Assembly (NCBI GenBank): GCA_046154965.1 | Contig: JBJXDY010000056.1 | Coordinates: forward strand, 25,196 to 89,195 | Direction: 5' to 3' | DNA: 64,000 nucleotides | Source of the DNA: DATKFM01 sp046154965 | GTDB lineage: Bacteria; Pseudomonadota; Alphaproteobacteria; Dongiales; Dongiaceae | Notes under the pieces: model-generated | What the model was told of the DNA's origin: nothing | What the model saw: the letters and a program-made list of their open reading frames with translations, nothing else | Database searches by the model: none | In this document: positions 15,871-24,433 of the stretch, one piece after another | How positions within the stretch are numbered: the stretch's first letter is position 1 | How the letters are laid out: each line of letters begins with the position of its first letter | Made by a program: the position numbers and the translations under genes

Positions 15871-18618
15871 ATGTTTGCTTCTGTTGCCAAGCGGCTATTC
15901 GGGTCGGCCAACGACCGTTTCATCAGGAGTCTCGACAAAACGGTCAATAAGATCAACGCGTTGGAGCCCTCCCTGGTGGCGCTCTCCGACGACGAGCTGA
16001 AGGCGCGGACCGGCTGGCTGAAGGGCCGGCTGGCGGCCGGCGAAACCCTGGATGACTTGCTGCCCGATGCCTTCGCAACGGTCCGTGAGGCGGCGAAGCG
16101 CACCCTGGGGCAGCGCCATTTCGACGTGCAGCTCAAGGGCGGCATGGTGCTCCACCGCGGCATGATCGCGGAGATGAAAACCGGCGAAGGCAAGACACTG
16201 GTGGCGACCCTGCCGGTCTATCTCAACGCCCTCGAGGGCACCGGCGTACATGTGGTGACGGTGAACGACTATCTGGCCCGCCGCGACGCCGAATGGATGG
16301 GACAGATCTACCGCTTCCTCGGCATGAGCGTCGGCGTGATCGTCCCCAACCTGATGGACCCGGACCGCCGCGCCGCCTATGCCGCCGACATCACCTATGC
16401 CACCAATAACGAACTCGGCTTCGACTATCTGCGCGACAACATGAAATCGCGCACCGAGGAGATGGTGCACCGTCCCTTCAACTTCGCCATCGTCGACGAG
16501 GTGGACAGCATCCTGGTGGACGAGGCGCGCACGCCCCTGATCATCTCCGGCATGTCCGAGGATTCCTCGGCGCTCTATGTCTCGATCGACAAGTTCATCC
16601 CCAAGCTGATCGAGGGCGACTACGAAAAGGATGAGAAAGGGCGCCAGGTGACCCTGACCGATCAGGGCACCGAGCATGTGGAAGCGCTGCTGCGCGCCGC
16701 CAATCTGCTGAAGGGCAACAGCCTCTACGATCTGCAGAACATCAGCCTGGTGCATCACATCAACCAGGCGCTGCGCGCCCACAAGATGTACCGGCGCGAC
16801 ACCGACTACATCGTCAAGGCCGACCCCAAGGACAACATCGAGAAAGTCTTCATCGTCGACGAATTCACCGGCCGCGTCATGGAAGGCCGCCGCTGGTCGG
16901 AAGGGCTGCACCAGGCCGTCGAGGCCAAGGAAGGCGTGCCGATCCAGCGCGAGTCGCAAACCGTCGCCTCCATCACCTTCCAGAATTACTTCCGCATGTA
17001 TCCGAAGCTGGCGGGCATGACCGGTACGGCGATGACGGAAGCCTCGGAATTCGCCGACATCTACAGCCTGGAAGTGATCGAGATTCCGACCAACGTTCCC
17101 TGCATCCGCAAGGATGCGGAGGACGAGGTCTATCGCTCGGCGCGCGAGAAGAACAAGGCGATCATCGGGCTGATCGAGGAATGCCGGGCGCGCAAGCAGC
17201 CGGTTTTGGTGGGCACGGTCAGCATCGAGAAATCCGAAACGCTGGGCGCGTTGCTGAAAGAGCACAAGATCCCCCATCAGGTGCTGAACGCCCGCTACCA
17301 TGAGCAGGAGGCCTTCATCATCGCCCAGGCCGGCTCGCCGGGCGCCGTCACCATCGCCACCAACATGGCCGGCCGCGGCACCGACATCCAGCTCGGCGGC
17401 AATGTCGACATGCGCATCCGGCAGGAGCTGGAAGGCATCGCCGATCCCGGCGAGCGCGAGCGCAAGGCGGCGGCGATCCGCAGCGACGTGCAGAACCTGA
17501 AGCAGATCGCGCTGGATGCCGGCGGCCTGTTCGTCATCGGCACCGAGCGCCATGAGAGCCGGCGCATCGACAACCAGCTGCGCGGCCGTTCGGGACGCCA
17601 GGGCGATCCCGGCGCCTCGCGCTTCTTCCTGTCGCTGGAAGACGATCTCATGCGCATCTTCGGCAGCGAGCGCATGGACACCATGCTGAAGCGGCTGGGC
17701 CTCAAGGAAGACGAAGCCATCACCCATTCCTGGGTGACGAAGGCGCTGGAGAAGGCGCAGCAAAAGGTCGAGGCGCGCAACTTCGAGATCCGCAAGAATT
17801 TGCTGAAGTACGACGACGTCATGAACGACCAGCGCAAGGTCATCTATGAGCAGCGCCGCGATCTCATGCAGACGCCGGATGTGTCGGAGACCGTCACCAC
17901 CATGCGCCATGAGGTGATCGGCGACCTGATGGCGAAGTACATCCCGGACAACAGCTATCCCGAGCAGTGGGACACCAAGGGACTGCATGAGGAAACGCTG
18001 CGGCTTCTGAGCATCAACCTGCCGATTTCCGATTGGGCGAAGGAAGAGGGCATCGACGGCGACGTCATCCTCGAGCGCATCACCAAGGCCTCCGACGAGA
18101 AGATGGCGGACAAGGATGAGCGCTTCCGGCCGGAAGTCATGCGCATGGTCGAAAAGCGCGTTCTGCTGGATATCCTCGACCAGCATTGGAAGGACCATCT
18201 GCAGGCGCTGGAATATCTGCGCCATGGCATCGGCCTGCGCGCCTATGCCTCGCGCGATGTGCTGAGCGAGTACAAGCGCGAAGCCTTCGAGATGTTCGCC
18301 GGCATGCTGAACCGGTTGCGCGAGACTGTCAGCCAGTTCATCAGCCATGTGGAAGTGCGGGTGCAGCGGCCGGAGGATTTTCCGGCACAGGCGCCGCAGC
18401 GCATCCGGGCCAGCCATCCGGAGCCGGCGAGCGCGCTGGCGGGTGCCGGGCCCGGGCCGGTGGCGATGCCGGCTGCGGCCGCCGCGGCGCAAGCGGCTCA
18501 GATGGGACGCGGCCTGATCAACCCCGACGATCCCGCCACCTGGACCAACGTGAACCGCAACGCGGCCTGTCCCTGCGGTTCCGGCAAGAAGTACAAGTAT
18601 TGCCACGGCAAGGCGTGA
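15871..18618 (+). CDS. secA: preprotein translocase ATPase SecA
   Basis: A 915-residue SecA, the motor that drives unfolded preproteins through SecYEG. Walker A is seen as EMKTGEGKTLV (about residues 106-113), the DEAD-like Walker B as IVDEVDSILVDEARTPLIISG, and the second ATPase domain as TNMAGRGTDIQLGG with RGRSGRQGDPG. The C-terminal SecB/zinc-binding tail CPCGSGKKYKYCHG is intact. An Ala-rich linker precedes it. A TTGACA/TATCTG promoter lies just upstream. Confidence 0.99.
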   Translation: MFASVAKRLFGSANDRFIRSLDKTVNKINALEPSLVALSDDELKARTGWLKGRLAAGETLDDLLPDAFATVREAAKRTLGQRHFDVQLKGGMVLHRGMIAEMKTGEGKTLVATLPVYLNALEGTGVHVVTVNDYLARRDAEWMGQIYRFLGMSVGVIVPNLMDPDRRAAYAADITYATNNELGFDYLRDNMKSRTEEMVHRPFNFAIVDEVDSILVDEARTPLIISGMSEDSSALYVSIDKFIPKLIEGDYEKDEKGRQVTLTDQGTEHVEALLRAANLLKGNSLYDLQNISLVHHINQALRAHKMYRRDTDYIVKADPKDNIEKVFIVDEFTGRVMEGRRWSEGLHQAVEAKEGVPIQRESQTVASITFQNYFRMYPKLAGMTGTAMTEASEFADIYSLEVIEIPTNVPCIRKDAEDEVYRSAREKNKAIIGLIEECRARKQPVLVGTVSIEKSETLGALLKEHKIPHQVLNARYHEQEAFIIAQAGSPGAVTIATNMAGRGTDIQLGGNVDMRIRQELEGIADPGERERKAAAIRSDVQNLKQIALDAGGLFVIGTERHESRRIDNQLRGRSGRQGDPGASRFFLSLEDDLMRIFGSERMDTMLKRLGLKEDEAITHSWVTKALEKAQQKVEARNFEIRKNLLKYDDVMNDQRKVIYEQRRDLMQTPDVSETVTTMRHEVIGDLMAKYIPDNSYPEQWDTKGLHEETLRLLSINLPISDWAKEEGIDGDVILERITKASDEKMADKDERFRPEVMRMVEKRVLLDILDQHWKDHLQALEYLRHGIGLRAYASRDVLSEYKREAFEMFAGMLNRLRETVSQFISHVEVRVQRPEDFPAQAPQRIRASHPEPASALAGAGPGPVAMPAAAAAAQAAQMGRGLINPDDPATWTNVNRNAACPCGSGKKYKYCHGKA

Positions 18619-18636
18619 CCCCACCGGGGGCTGCGC

Positions 18637-19593
18637 TTAGGCCAGCCCCTTGCGTCCCATGCTGAGAAACTTGCTGCGGCGGTCGGCGCGGTAGTCGCGC
18701 ACATTGCCGCCGGTGAGGCCGGCCAGCGCCCGCTCCAGCGCGTCGCCAAGCGCATTTATCGCTTCGGCCTTGCCGCGGTGGGCGCCGCCCAGGGGCTCCG
18801 GCACGACTTGATCGATAATGCCGAATGCGGCCAGATCCTGCGCCGTCAGTTTCAGCGCCTCGGCCGCGGCTTCCTTGCCCTCGTCCCGATTGCGCCAGAG
18901 GATCGCCGCGCAGCCTTCGGGCGAAATCACCGAATAGACCGCGTGCTCGAGCATCAGCACGCGGTTGGCGGCGGCAAGCGCGATGGCGCCGCCGGAGCCG
19001 CCTTCGCCGATGATTGCGGCAATAGAGGGAATGCGGACCTTCAAGCAGACTTCGATGCTGCGGGCTATGGCTTCGGCCTGGCCGCGCGCCTCGGCCTCGA
19101 CCCCAGGATAGGCGCCCGGCGTATCGACGAACGCCAGCAGCGGCAGGTTGAACCGGTCGGCCACTTCCATCAGCCGCTGGGCCTTGCGATAGCCCTCCGG
19201 TTTGGCCATGCCCCAGTTATGCTGCATGCGGGTGGTCGCCGTGCCCTTCTCATGGCCGAGCAGCAGCACCGAGCGGCCGCGGAAACGCCCGAGCCCGCCC
19301 TGGATGGCGCGGTCGTCGGCATAGAGCCGGTCGCCGGCCAGCGGCGTGTAATCTTCGATCAGGCCGGCGACATAGTCGCTGAAATGGGGCCGCTCGACAT
19401 GGCGCGCCACCAGCGTCTTCTGCCAGGGAGTGAGCTTGCCATAGATCTGCCGCAGCAGCTTGTCGGCCTTCTGCTGCAGCCGCGCCACTTCCTCGGCGAT
19501 GTTGAGGTCGCCAGCATTGGGCAGATGGCGCAGCTCTTCGATCTTGCCTTCAAGCTCGGCGATCGGTTGCTCGAAATCGAGATAGGTGGGCAT
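18637..19593 (-). CDS. accA: acetyl-CoA carboxylase carboxyltransferase subunit alpha
   Basis: A 318-residue AccA. With AccD it transfers carboxyl from biotin to acetyl-CoA to give malonyl-CoA, the first step of fatty acid synthesis. The N-terminal LDFEQPIAELEGKIEELR, the crotonase-like FVDTPGAYPGVEAEARGQAEAIA and the IGEGGSGGAIALAAANRVLM segments are diagnostic. It is convergent with secA (18 bases apart) and downstream of the malyl-CoA lyase gene on the same strand. Confidence 0.98.
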   Translation of the reverse strand: MPTYLDFEQPIAELEGKIEELRHLPNAGDLNIAEEVARLQQKADKLLRQIYGKLTPWQKTLVARHVERPHFSDYVAGLIEDYTPLAGDRLYADDRAIQGGLGRFRGRSVLLLGHEKGTATTRMQHNWGMAKPEGYRKAQRLMEVADRFNLPLLAFVDTPGAYPGVEAEARGQAEAIARSIEVCLKVRIPSIAAIIGEGGSGGAIALAAANRVLMLEHAVYSVISPEGCAAILWRNRDEGKEAAAEALKLTAQDLAAFGIIDQVVPEPLGGAHRGKAEAINALGDALERALAGLTGGNVRDYRADRRSKFLSMGRKGLA

Positions 19594-19643
19594 TCCCCTC
19601 TATGCTTTCTGCGCCGCCACCGGCGCGACCGCCCGGCTTCCGC

Positions 19644-20627
19644 CTAGCGCGCGCTGCCGGCGATCTGATCAGCTTTCTTGACCAACACTTCGGCCTGGCG
19701 GATCGAGGCATAGTCGATCAGGCGGCCGTCGAGCGACACCGCACCCTTGCCGGCCTTCGCCGCTTCGTCCATGGCGACGATGATGCGCCGCGCCCGCGTG
19801 ACCTCGGCCTCGCTGGGACTGAAGACCTCGTTGGCCAGGGCGACCTGGGACGGATGGATCGCCCATTTGCCTTCGCAGCCCAGCACCGCGGCGCGGCCGC
19901 CGCCGGCCCGATAGCCCTCGGGATCGGAGAAATCGCCGAACGGCCCATCCACCGGGCGCAGGCCGTTGGCGCGGGCCGCCACCACCATGCGGGCGATGGC
20001 GTAGTGCCACATGTCGCCCCAGTGGACGGCGCGGTCGCCTTTGTCGCTCTTGTCGGTGAGCACCGAATATTCCTTGTTGGCGCCGCCGATATTGGTGGTG
20101 CGCGCCCGCGTGGAGGCAGCGTAGTCGGCGACGCCGAAATGCAGCGATTCATTGCGCCGGCTGGCGGCGGCGATCTCATGCACATTCTGCATGCCGAGCG
20201 CGGTCTCGATGATCATCTCGAAACCGATGCGCTTCCTGCGGCCCTTGGCGGTCTCGGCTTGGGTGACCAGCATGTCCACGGCGTAGACATCGGACGCGGT
20301 GCCCACCTTCGGGATCATGATCAGGTCGAGCCGCTCGCTGGCCTGCTCCAGCACATCGACCACGTCCCGGTACATGTAGTGGGTATCGAGGCCGTTGATG
20401 CGCACCGACAGCACCTTGCTGCCCCAGTCGATATCGCCGATGGCGGCGATGACGTTCTTGCGCGCCTGCACCTTGTCGTCGGGCGCGACCGCATCCTCCA
20501 GATCGAGGAACACCACATCGGCCGCGGATTTGGCGGCCTTCTCGAACAATTGCGGCTGACTGCCGGGGACCGCCAGTTCGCTGCGGTTAAGCCGCGCCGG
20601 CGCCTGTTCCACAACCTTGAAGCTCAT
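19644..20627 (-). CDS. mcl1: L-malyl-CoA/beta-methylmalyl-CoA lyase (HpcH/HpaI family)
   Basis: A 327-residue CoA-ester lyase closely resembling the Rhodobacter Mcl1/MclA group over its whole length. It begins MSFKVVEQAPARLNRSELAV; other markers are DVVFLDLEDAVAPDDK, VRINGLDTHYMYRDVVDV, RIGFEMIIETALGMQNV and CEGKWAIHPSQVALANEVF. The enzyme cleaves or forms malyl-CoA and beta-methylmalyl-CoA in the ethylmalonyl-CoA pathway or serine cycle. The ATG at 20627 is chosen because it begins the conserved sequence; an upstream start at 20669 adds 14 unconserved residues. None of the other pathway genes are in the window. Confidence 0.88.
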   Translation of the reverse strand: MSFKVVEQAPARLNRSELAVPGSQPQLFEKAAKSAADVVFLDLEDAVAPDDKVQARKNVIAAIGDIDWGSKVLSVRINGLDTHYMYRDVVDVLEQASERLDLIMIPKVGTASDVYAVDMLVTQAETAKGRRKRIGFEMIIETALGMQNVHEIAAASRRNESLHFGVADYAASTRARTTNIGGANKEYSVLTDKSDKGDRAVHWGDMWHYAIARMVVAARANGLRPVDGPFGDFSDPEGYRAGGGRAAVLGCEGKWAIHPSQVALANEVFSPSEAEVTRARRIIVAMDEAAKAGKGAVSLDGRLIDYASIRQAEVLVKKADQIAGSAR

Positions 20628-20764
20628 GCTGCCCCCGAAAAGCGTTTGAGAAGACTTGGATTCAGGCAATCCGGCCGCGTCCGGCCGTTCAGGGCCGGTC
20701 CGCGCCGCCTTGATGCCAATCGCCGCCTAGGCTGTCAATCTGCGGGGGCTGTCAATCGGCGGGG

Positions 20765-21742
20765 TTATTCCGATTCCGGGCGCCGCGGCCGGGCCAGGGG
20801 ATGGTGGGTATTGACCAGGGTCTTGAGCCGTTCCCCCGCCACATGGGTGTAGATCTGGGTGGTGGCGATGTCGGCATGGCCCAGCATCTGCTGCACGCTG
20901 CGCAGATCCGCGCCATTGTCCAGGAGGTGGGTGGCAAAGGCGTGGCGCAGCACATGGGGCGAGACCCGGCGCGGATCGATTTCCGCCGCCAGGCAGATCG
21001 CCTTCAGCAGTTGGGCGAAGCGGTGGCGGGTCAGATGGCCGCTCTTGCCCCGCGACGGGAACAGCCAGGGCGAGGTGCCGCCGCCGGCGCGGGCCTTGGC
21101 CAGCCAGACGGCGCGCACCGGCAGCCAACAAGCGATCGCCTGCCGTGCCCCGTCATTGAGCGGGATCATCCGCTCCTTGCCGCCCTTGCCGCGGACGATC
21201 AGCACGCGCTGATCGCGCATCACGGCGGCCACGGGCATGCCGACCAGCTCCGAAACCCGCAAGCCGGTGGCGTAGAGCAGCTCCAGCAGCGCCAGGGCGC
21301 GCAGGCCGTCATCGCCCGGCAGCGCGCGGGCGGCGGCCAACAGCCGCGCCACATCCTCCTCGCTCAGCAGCTTGGGCAGCGCCTTGGGTTGCCGCGGCGC
21401 ATCGACGGTTCCCAGGGGATCGTCGCTCCGCAGCCCTTCGCCGATCAGGAACTTGTAGAACTGCCGCAAAGCCGACAGCCGCCGCGCTGCCGTGCGCGGC
21501 GCCATGCCTGCCTGATCCAGGCGCTGCAGATAGGCGCGCACCAGCGCCGCATCCGCATCGGCCAGAGAACGGTCGCGCCGCCCAAGAAAGCCGGCGAAAT
21601 CGTTGAGGTCGCGGCGGTAGGCGTCGATCGTGTTCGCCGCCGATTGCCGCTCGGCGATCAGCATCTCGAAAAAACGTTCGAGCAGGCGGTCGGCGGGCGC
21701 CGCCGGTCCCCCGATCTGCATGTCCTGCTTGATCGCTTTCAT
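20765..21742 (-). CDS. xerD: tyrosine recombinase XerD
   Basis: A 325-residue site-specific recombinase that, with XerC, resolves chromosome dimers at dif. The catalytic residues are in place: Arg in ATGLRVSELVG, Lys in VRGKGGKERMIPL, His/Arg in SPHVLRHAFATHLL, His in GHADIATTQIYTHV and its Tyr nucleophile. The N-terminal SAM-like DNA-binding domain covers about residues 15-110. The ATG at 21742 lies 2 bases beyond the stop of the upstream gene; a longer reading to 21841 overlaps that gene and is not used. Confidence 0.95.
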   Translation of the reverse strand: MKAIKQDMQIGGPAAPADRLLERFFEMLIAERQSAANTIDAYRRDLNDFAGFLGRRDRSLADADAALVRAYLQRLDQAGMAPRTAARRLSALRQFYKFLIGEGLRSDDPLGTVDAPRQPKALPKLLSEEDVARLLAAARALPGDDGLRALALLELLYATGLRVSELVGMPVAAVMRDQRVLIVRGKGGKERMIPLNDGARQAIACWLPVRAVWLAKARAGGGTSPWLFPSRGKSGHLTRHRFAQLLKAICLAAEIDPRRVSPHVLRHAFATHLLDNGADLRSVQQMLGHADIATTQIYTHVAGERLKTLVNTHHPLARPRRPESE

Positions 21743-21744
21743 GT

Positions 21745-23544
21745 CTACAGGCCGTTGGCGATCGCCGCTTCGACGGCGATGCGGCGGGCGTCTTTCTCCA
21801 GGCCCACACGGCGCAGGCCAGCCAATGCGCGCTGCAGCCACAGCGGGTCCACCGTCGCCAGATCGCGCAAGCCCACCAGCGCCAGCAATCCGGTCTCGCC
21901 TTGCATGCCCTTGGCGGAGACATCGCCGAGATCAAGCCAGAGGTTCAGATTCTCCTTCGGCAGTTTCGGCGCGTTGCCGTCACCCGAATCCACGAAGGCG
22001 CCATCCGCAGAATCCGGCAGCGAATCATCGAAGGCGGAGAAAATCGCCTGCAGCCGTTCGACGCTGTCGGGACTGGCATTGACCTGTCCCTGCGCCAGGA
22101 AGGACCCCATCACCGGCACTGACTCATAGCCGCCGGCGAGATAGTCGAGCGCCAGCAGCGACGGCAGCATGATCGCCGAGTTCGTATCGACCGAGCCTTC
22201 GCCGAAGCTTTGATCGCCCTGGGTCAATTCGATCCAGGCGCGGGCCTGCTCGAATTCGCCGAGGGCGAACAGATAATGCGCCGCTTCCGGCGCATACCAG
22301 GACAGCTCCGGCGCCGGCGGCAGATCCATCAGGAACGGCGCGAATACCTGCAGCCGCCAATTGTCGTTGTCGGCCCAGCCGGTGGGACCCAGCGCCACCT
22401 GCAGGATCGAAGCCCGCACCGACGGCACCGGCGCCGCGGCGGCGGCCTGATACAACACCGCGCGATCGCGCGCGCTGGCGCCGGTTTCCGGCAGCGCCGC
22501 CGCGCCCTGCAGATCCTCCGGCTTGATTGTCTGGGCCGCATAGACGTCGCGCACCACCTGGGCTGCAAGCGCGCCTTGCGACGCTGCAGCTTCGGCGGCT
22601 GACAACCGCAATTCCGGATCGATCCGCGTATCCATCGCCAGCGAGGTCACCGCCTGGATCGACGCGAGATCGAAGGCGTTGCCGGGCAGCGGTTCCTGGC
22701 TCTCGTGATACATGGCGATGCGGGCAGGCGTAATCTCCGGCGGCGGGGGAACCTTCACCTCGGAACTGCCGCCGAGACGATCCATGACGGCCGCGAAGAA
22801 TGGATCGGCGGCACCCTCTTCACGCAGCAGGTCCATGCCCAACTGGGCATCGCCCTCTCTGCCGGTGCGCCATTGGCAGAACACGCGCTGCTGCTGCAAT
22901 TCCCTGTTGATCTCGAACGGGACGGCAGGCAGCAACAGCGCCGCGCAGGCACCGTCCACATCCAGGGCTTGCCAGGAGAGAGCCACGAGAACCCGAGAGG
23001 CCGTGCTATCCATCGCCCGTGCGGGCGCCATGCGCAACAACTGTAGCGCATCCTGCAGAAAACCCATCTCGGCGAGGATGCGGGCGCGGAGCGCCAGGAT
23101 ATTGACCCCGGTACCCTGGCCTGGCGGCGGGCCGGCATTGGTCAGCAGCACGGTGCGGGTCAGCGATGCCAGCGCCGGCGAATGATGCAGCGGCAATCGC
23201 GCCAGCAGCCGTTCGACCTTACTCCGGCTGCTGCCGCGCCAGAGCGACGGCTGCAGCCCGCCATTTTGAGGCGTAAGTGGGCCGGCGAAATCGCCGCCGA
23301 CCTCTTCAAGGGTCTCCATTTCGAACCCCTGCGGCGCGCCGGAGGCCGTGCCTGATGACGTGTCCTCGCCGGTTTGGGTTTCCGGCTCGGTCAGCGGTAG
23401 GAGATTGACCGGCTCGCTCTGGCCCAGCAGGGTCTGGGCGGCGGCCCCGGGCGCCGTCGCCAGTACCGCCACGGCCGCCAATCCTAGGACGGACGTCCGC
23501 AGCCAGACTTCCGCGCGGCAGCCACTACTGGCTGAACCGGTCAT
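21745..23544 (-). CDS. exported helical protein of unknown function (next to xerD)
   Basis: A 599-residue protein I cannot assign to a family. A hydrophobic signal (SVLGLAAVAVLATAPGAAAQ, about residues 18-37) suggests export. A Ser/Thr/Gly-rich linker follows; the rest is helical and Ala/Leu-rich, with segments such as ILALRARILAEMGFLQDALQLL that look like degenerate TPR/Sel1-type solenoid repeats. It is 2 bases upstream of xerD and overlaps a 46-residue membrane protein gene by 20 bp at its own start. The arrangement suggests one transcript 23525-23665 / this gene / xerD. Its role might be at the cell envelope; this is inference from the signal only. Confidence 0.72.
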   Translation of the reverse strand: MTGSASSGCRAEVWLRTSVLGLAAVAVLATAPGAAAQTLLGQSEPVNLLPLTEPETQTGEDTSSGTASGAPQGFEMETLEEVGGDFAGPLTPQNGGLQPSLWRGSSRSKVERLLARLPLHHSPALASLTRTVLLTNAGPPPGQGTGVNILALRARILAEMGFLQDALQLLRMAPARAMDSTASRVLVALSWQALDVDGACAALLLPAVPFEINRELQQQRVFCQWRTGREGDAQLGMDLLREEGAADPFFAAVMDRLGGSSEVKVPPPPEITPARIAMYHESQEPLPGNAFDLASIQAVTSLAMDTRIDPELRLSAAEAAASQGALAAQVVRDVYAAQTIKPEDLQGAAALPETGASARDRAVLYQAAAAAPVPSVRASILQVALGPTGWADNDNWRLQVFAPFLMDLPPAPELSWYAPEAAHYLFALGEFEQARAWIELTQGDQSFGEGSVDTNSAIMLPSLLALDYLAGGYESVPVMGSFLAQGQVNASPDSVERLQAIFSAFDDSLPDSADGAFVDSGDGNAPKLPKENLNLWLDLGDVSAKGMQGETGLLALVGLRDLATVDPLWLQRALAGLRRVGLEKDARRIAVEAAIANGL

Positions 23545-23665
23545 TGGGGACGGTTTTCTCGATGGTCGAGGTCGGCGGCGACACTTCCCAGAAGGCGAGA
23601 ACGCCGAACCCGACGACGACGACGATCAGGCAGAGGGTGAAAAAGCCGAAAACCAGCCGCCTCAT
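23525..23665 (-). CDS. 46-residue single-pass membrane protein
   Basis: An ATG at 23665 opens a 46-codon frame ending TAG at 23525-23527. The protein is basic at the N-terminus (MRRLVFGFF), then has a strong transmembrane helix (about residues 5-26, LIVVVVGFGVLAFW). A short polar tail with SPPTSTIEKTVPNDRF follows and probably faces the periplasm. Its stop lies 20 bp inside the start of the exported 599-residue gene, suggesting translational coupling. I recall similar short proteins ahead of this gene in related bacteria but cannot confirm that here. Confidence 0.65.
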   Translation of the reverse strand: MRRLVFGFFTLCLIVVVVGFGVLAFWEVSPPTSTIEKTVPNDRFSQ

Positions 23666-23755
23666 CGCGCGCCGGCTCCCGCGGGAACGCGGCGGTGCCG
23701 CATCCGTGAATCATTTGTAAGGGATTGCAACTCTATCATTTTTTCAGCTTAAGTC

Positions 23756-23785
23756 TTGACTGTGGCGACAATGCGGCACTCTATC
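23756..23785 (+). promoter_or_regulatory. possible aroK promoter
   Basis: TTGACT (23756-23761), an 18-nt spacer and TCTATC (23780-23785) lie in the AT-richer divergent gap, 67 bases before the aroK ATG. The -35 is good and the -10 moderate. Confidence 0.35.
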
Positions 23786-23851
23786 GGTCACTGTGAATCC
23801 TGACAAAGCAAGCCCGGGCCGGCGGCGATACCGGCAACCTTGAATCAGCCT

Positions 23852-24433
23852 ATGGCCGAACCTGCAACCCTGAAACTGCCGAAGACCGTCGTCCTGGTCG
23901 GGCTTATGGGCGTCGGTAAGACCGCCATCGGCAAGCGCCTGTCGCAAAAGCTGGATCTTGGCTTCGTCGACGCCGACAAGGAGATCGAGGCCGCGGCCGG
24001 CTGCTCCATCGCCGAGATCTTCGAGCGCCATGGCGAGCAAAGCTTCCGCGACGGCGAGCGGCGGGTGATCCTGCGGCTGTTGGAAAATCCGGTGCATGTG
24101 CTGTCCACCGGTGGCGGCGCCTTCATGGATCCGGAGACCCGGGCGCGCATCGCCGAGCGCGGCATCTCCGTCTGGCTGCGCGCCGATCTCGACCTGATGC
24201 TGAAGCGCGTGTCCCGGCGTAACGACCGGCCGTTGCTGCAGGTGGCCGATCCCCGCGCCAAGCTGCAGGAGCTGATGGCGCTGCGCTATCCCGTCTATGC
24301 CTTGGCCGACATCACCGTCGACAGCGTCGACGCGCCGCCGGAAGTGACGGTCGAGCGTGTCTATGAGGCGTTGTCGGCGCATCTTCGCCAGCATGAATCC
24401 TCGCCGGCGGCCGAGGAGCGCGCAGCATCGTGA
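23852..24433 (+). CDS. aroK: shikimate kinase
   Basis: A 193-residue kinase that phosphorylates shikimate in aromatic amino acid synthesis. Walker A is VLVGLMGVGKTAIGKRL; the shikimate-binding Asp is in FVDADKEIE and the lid/GGG segment reads VLSTGGGAFMDP. The C-terminus has RNDRPLLQ. The ATG at 23852 is used; an in-frame TTG at 23840 would add four residues. It overlaps aroB by 4 bp (GTGA), so the pair is an operon. Confidence 0.95.
   Translation: MAEPATLKLPKTVVLVGLMGVGKTAIGKRLSQKLDLGFVDADKEIEAAAGCSIAEIFERHGEQSFRDGERRVILRLLENPVHVLSTGGGAFMDPETRARIAERGISVWLRADLDLMLKRVSRRNDRPLLQVADPRAKLQELMALRYPVYALADITVDSVDAPPEVTVERVYEALSAHLRQHESSPAAEERAAS

Noticed and set aside
15895..18624. A 909-codon open frame antisense to secA
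   Set aside because: It mirrors the codon bias of secA, has no recognisable domains, and lies wholly opposite a certain gene.
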